Assembly (NCBI GenBank): GCA_934444645.1
Contig: CAKSCV010000043.1
Span: 1 to 7,938 of the forward strand
Direction: 5' to 3'
Source of the DNA: an uncultured Eubacteriales bacterium
GTDB taxonomy: Bacteria > Bacillota > Clostridia > Oscillospirales > CAG-382
Length of the DNA: 7,938 bases
Part shown: piece after piece, positions 6,721 to 7,938 of the stretch
Layout of the letters: each line of letters starts with the position of its first letter
How positions within the stretch are numbered: the first letter of the stretch is position 1
The notes under the pieces: model-generated
The model's input: only the letters and a program-made list of their open reading frames with translations
What the model was told of the DNA's origin: nothing
Database searches by the model: none
Position numbers and translations under genes: made by a program

Positions 6721-6757
6721 GGCGGCGAAGCCGCCGAAGAATGCCGCCGAGGGCGGC
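6721..6757 (+). repeat. Paired GGCGGC/GCCGCC hairpins after sigF
   Basis: Two 6-bp perfect GC hairpins sit in mirror order just after the stop codon: GGCGGC-gaa-GCCGCC (6721-6735) and GCCGCC-gag-GGCGGC (6743-6757). Either the local stems or a stem between the two units could form. They are followed at once by the terminator and would protect the 3' end of the sigF mRNA. Confidence 0.75.
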
Positions 6758-6832
6758 GAACTCCCGGCAGGGAGGGCTTTTTGGCATACTTTTTGTGCCC
6801 TACAAAAAGCAGGAAAAAGCCGCCAAGGCGGC
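6743..6832. repeat. Composite multi-hairpin element, copy 1
   Basis: Order of parts: GC hairpin (6743-6757), CCC/GGG hairpin (6761-6774), central palindrome CTTTTTGT-gccct-ACAAAAAG (6789-6809), AAAAAGC tract (6814-6820), GC hairpin GCCGCC-aa-GGCGGC (6819-6832). The same order with different outer hairpins recurs at 6960-7065. The rightmost hairpin followed by TTTTT on the minus strand could also stop leftward transcription. Confidence 0.7.
6761..6782 (+). terminator. Intrinsic terminator of the spoIIA operon
   Basis: CTCCC (6761-6765), loop GGCA, GGGAG (6770-6774), then GGC and TTTTT (6778-6782). It is a short stem with an adequate T-run, 44 bp after the sigF stop and preceded by two strong GC hairpins. 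Confidence 0.65.
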
Positions 6833-6877
6833 GAAAGGATTTAATTGGATTGCACGAATTTATTGCCTTTGTGCGCT

Positions 6878-6904
6878 GATTTGAGGTTTGCAAAACCTCA
6901 AATC
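6878..6904. repeat. Perfect 12-bp hairpin of the AGGTTTGC family
   Basis: GATTTGAGGTTT (6878-6889), loop GCA, AAACCTCAAATC (6893-6904). Its core GAGGTTTGCAAAACCTC recurs as hairpins at 6960-6980 and 7044-7065, with different but still complementary outer pairs. AAAGGnTTTAATTG follows both this hairpin (6913-6926) and the GC hairpin of copy 1 (6834-6847), suggesting a repeated hairpin-plus-tail unit. Confidence 0.75.
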
Positions 6905-6959
6905 TCCCTTAAAAAGGTTTTAATTGTTGCGGTGCGAAGCGCGGCTGCAGTGGGCTGAA

Positions 6960-7065
6960 TCGAGGTTTGCAGAACCTCGAAACTTCCCGGAAAGGGAACG
7001 GGTTTATTCTTTTTGCGTTGTGCAAAAAGAACCAAAAAGCACACCAGAGGTTTGCGAACCTCTGG
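6960..7065. repeat. Composite multi-hairpin element, copy 2
   Basis: Order of parts: hairpin TCGAGGTT/AACCTCGA (6960-6980), hairpin TTCCC/GGGAA (6984-6998), central palindrome TTCTTTTTGC-gttgt-GCAAAAAGAA (7007-7031), AAAAAGC tract (7034-7040), hairpin CCAGAGGTT/AACCTCTGG (7044-7065). It matches copy 1 part by part; the central CTTTTTGYnnnnnRCAAAAAG and the AAAAAG-N4-AAAAAGC spacing are the same. The outer hairpins differ from copy 1 but resemble each other within the copy. Confidence 0.75.
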
Positions 7066-7075
7066 ACTCCGGGGA

Positions 7076-7197
7076 CGATTCAAATCGCCGGTCGATACGT
7101 GATTTTTTCTGAAATGACCGGCATTCATCAAGTAACCGGTTTTGCGAAAAGCTGCAACTTCGCCGGGTATCGCCGGCAATGATTTGAATCGGTGCGA
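7076..7197 (-). repeat. 115-bp palindrome-ended repeat, copy A
   Basis: The core (7076-7191, 116 bp) starts with CGATTCAAATC and ends with its exact reverse complement GATTTGAATCG. Inside these 11-bp ends the inverted similarity continues (GCCGGtCGATA against TATCGCCGGC, with small bulges). A central segment ACCGGCATTCATCAAGTAA is nearly unchanged in the second copy at 7750-7870, which lies in the opposite orientation. Similarity to that copy runs on to 7197 (GGTGCGA). Nothing in it looks coding; the translated matches between the copies break frame. Confidence 0.85.
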
Positions 7198-7749
7198 CGC
7201 TCCGGCTTTACAGCACAAAATTAGAGCGAACATCAAAAGAACAGCTGTATTCTTTGCAAACAGTAGGTTAAGGGGCGTTGAAATGGGTGGCGGAGGGTGG
7301 AAAAGAGTTGCTTTGGGTGGGATAAGGAAAGGTTTGTGTAAATAAAAGGCTTTTTATACGTAAAAAAGGCGGTTTTTGAGGACAGTTCGTAAAGGTTTGT
7401 GCAAAAGAAACACTTTTGGTTTGTGAAAATGGAAATATTTGCGGACAGCGAAGAAAGGCACGTGCAAAAGAAATTTTTGTGCGTAAAAAAGCAGCTTTGA
7501 GTGAAGTTTGTAAAACTTTCTGCTAACGAAAAACTTTTTGGTTCGCGGAAAAGAACAGAATTTTCAACTCATGCAAAGCTATCCGATAAAGAAAAAACTT
7601 TTTTCAGCATACTAAAATTTCAATTTCGCACTGCACAAAAGCTAACGAGCAGCTGCAAATTTTATCCGCGACAGCCTACTGTGAGCTTGCAGTACACCTT
7701 CTCATTTTCGAAAAAACATCAGTCTTGCGTCAGCTGTACAGTTACCCTT
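7198..7749. other. Gene-free AT-rich segment between the inverted repeats
   Basis: No reading frame with a ribosome binding site, plausible composition or family resemblance is seen in 552 bp. The plus strand is A/G-rich for much of it and holds degenerate short repeats (see 7328-7475) and a weak hairpin AAGTTT-gta-AAACTT (7504-7518) of the same style as the AGGTTTGC hairpins. CAGTAGG at 7261-7267 and its complement at 7675-7681 sit at similar distances from the inner ends of the flanking inverted repeats, so those repeats may once have been longer. Confidence 0.6.
7328..7475 (+). repeat. Degenerate repeat with 63-bp period
   Basis: AAAGGTTTGTGTAAA (7328-7342) and AAAGGTTTGTGCAAA (7391-7405) lie 63 bp apart. 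GGACAG-N8-AAAGG-N3-GTGCAAAAGAAA occurs at 7380-7409 and again from 7443, also 63 bp apart. A further GGTTTGTGAAAA is at 7418-7429. This is consistent with two to three decayed tandem units; the rest of each unit is poorly conserved. Confidence 0.55.
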
Positions 7750-7870
7750 TCGCACCGATTCAAATCATTGCCGGCGATATCCGGAAAACTGCTGTTTTCT
7801 GCTTTGCCGGTTACCTGATGAATGCCGGTCATTTTCGCAAAAACACCGTATCGACCGGCGATTTGAATCG
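7750..7870 (+). repeat. 115-bp palindrome-ended repeat, copy B (inverted)
   Basis: The core 7756-7870 starts CGATTCAAATC and ends GATTTGAATCG. It aligns along its full length with the reverse complement of copy A with one single-base length difference: the outer 24 or so bases at each end and the central GATGAATGCCGGTCATTT are the same, while two interior stretches (about 7780-7800 and 7834-7842) differ. TCGCAC before the core is shared with copy A. Confidence 0.85.
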
Positions 7871-7938
7871 TGGGTCGCAGGGCTTCGCCCCATATATCCC
7901 AACTTAAGTAAAAAAATAAAATCCATATGAGCAAAAAT
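7871..7938. other. Right edge: small GC hairpin and AT-rich tail
   Basis: GGGC-ttc-GCCC (7880-7890) is a small hairpin nine bases outside repeat copy B, where copy A has an AGGTTTGC hairpin ten bases outside. The remaining AT-rich bases hold no supported gene. An ATG at 7927 opens a four-codon frame to the window edge but has no ribosome binding site. Confidence 0.45.

Noticed and set aside
6960..7065. Integron attC-like site
   Set aside because: Palindromic, but the conserved R'/R'' core triplets of attC and any integrase gene are absent, and the element ends in hairpins unlike attC.
7044..7192. Direct-repeat pattern considered as a CRISPR array
   Set aside because: The repeats are inverted and few, of varied size and spacing, without regular spacers or cas genes.
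6898..7236. A 112-codon minus-strand frame across the repeats, with a similar peptide (HRFKSLPAI.., GYLMNAGHFRKN..VSTGDLNR) from copy B at 7750-7870
   Set aside because: The peptide similarity follows from the DNA repeat. In copy B the two halves fall in different frames with a stop between, the frame runs through hairpins, and no ribosome binding site precedes it.
7501..7818. A 105-codon plus-strand frame in the AT-rich segment
   Set aside because: Poor start context, low-complexity composition, no family resemblance, and its C-terminus is simply repeat copy B.
7076..7870. Insertion sequence with a transposase between inverted ends
   Set aside because: There is no transposase-like reading frame between the ends and no clear target duplication, so only a non-autonomous element can be entertained.

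Overview
The window looks like chromosomal DNA from an endospore-forming, moderately GC-rich Firmicute, most likely a Clostridia/Oscillospirales-type bacterium. The grounds are a complete spoIIA operon (spoIIAA-spoIIAB-sigF), a GerA-family germinant receptor operon, Bacillota-style GGAGG ribosome binding sites, and GC-flavoured coding regions beside repeat-rich AT-flavoured intergenic DNA. The genus assignment is inference; no rRNA or other marker is present.

Layout. Positions 1-134 hold the strong terminator that closes the leftmost minus-strand genes, with a further long hairpin beyond it. From 135 to 4922 everything reads leftward: a GNAT N-acetyltransferase (135-587), holA for the DNA polymerase III clamp-loader delta subunit (633-1769, with its own sigma-A promoter overlapping the upstream stop codon), then a three-gene germinant receptor operon read in the order gerAA (3495-4922), a short GerAC-like lipoprotein (2944-3498) and a gerAB-like permease (1827-2903). 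A 204-bp divergent spacer (4923-5126) separates this from the rightward spoIIA operon: spoIIAA (5127-5468), spoIIAB (5475-6005) and sigF (5998-6717). The last 1.2 kb (6718-7938) has no credible gene and is packed with structured repeats: a terminator, two diverged copies of a composite multi-hairpin element, several AGGTTTGC-type hairpins, a 63-bp-periodic degenerate repeat, and an inverted pair of 115-bp palindrome-ended elements.

How it works together. SpoIIAA, SpoIIAB and sigma-F form the partner-switching module that starts forespore-specific transcription; the divergent ger operon encodes an inner-membrane receptor complex normally made in the forespore. The spacer between them carries a dyad in which a sequence matching the published sigma-F consensus faces the ger operon and a near-symmetrical second match faces spoIIA, so the product of one operon may drive the other and possibly its own. 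The most unusual protein features are the GerAC-like subunit, about half the family length, and a roughly 29-residue basic N-terminal extension on SpoIIAB. No defence system, CRISPR array, tRNA, rRNA or autonomous mobile element is visible.
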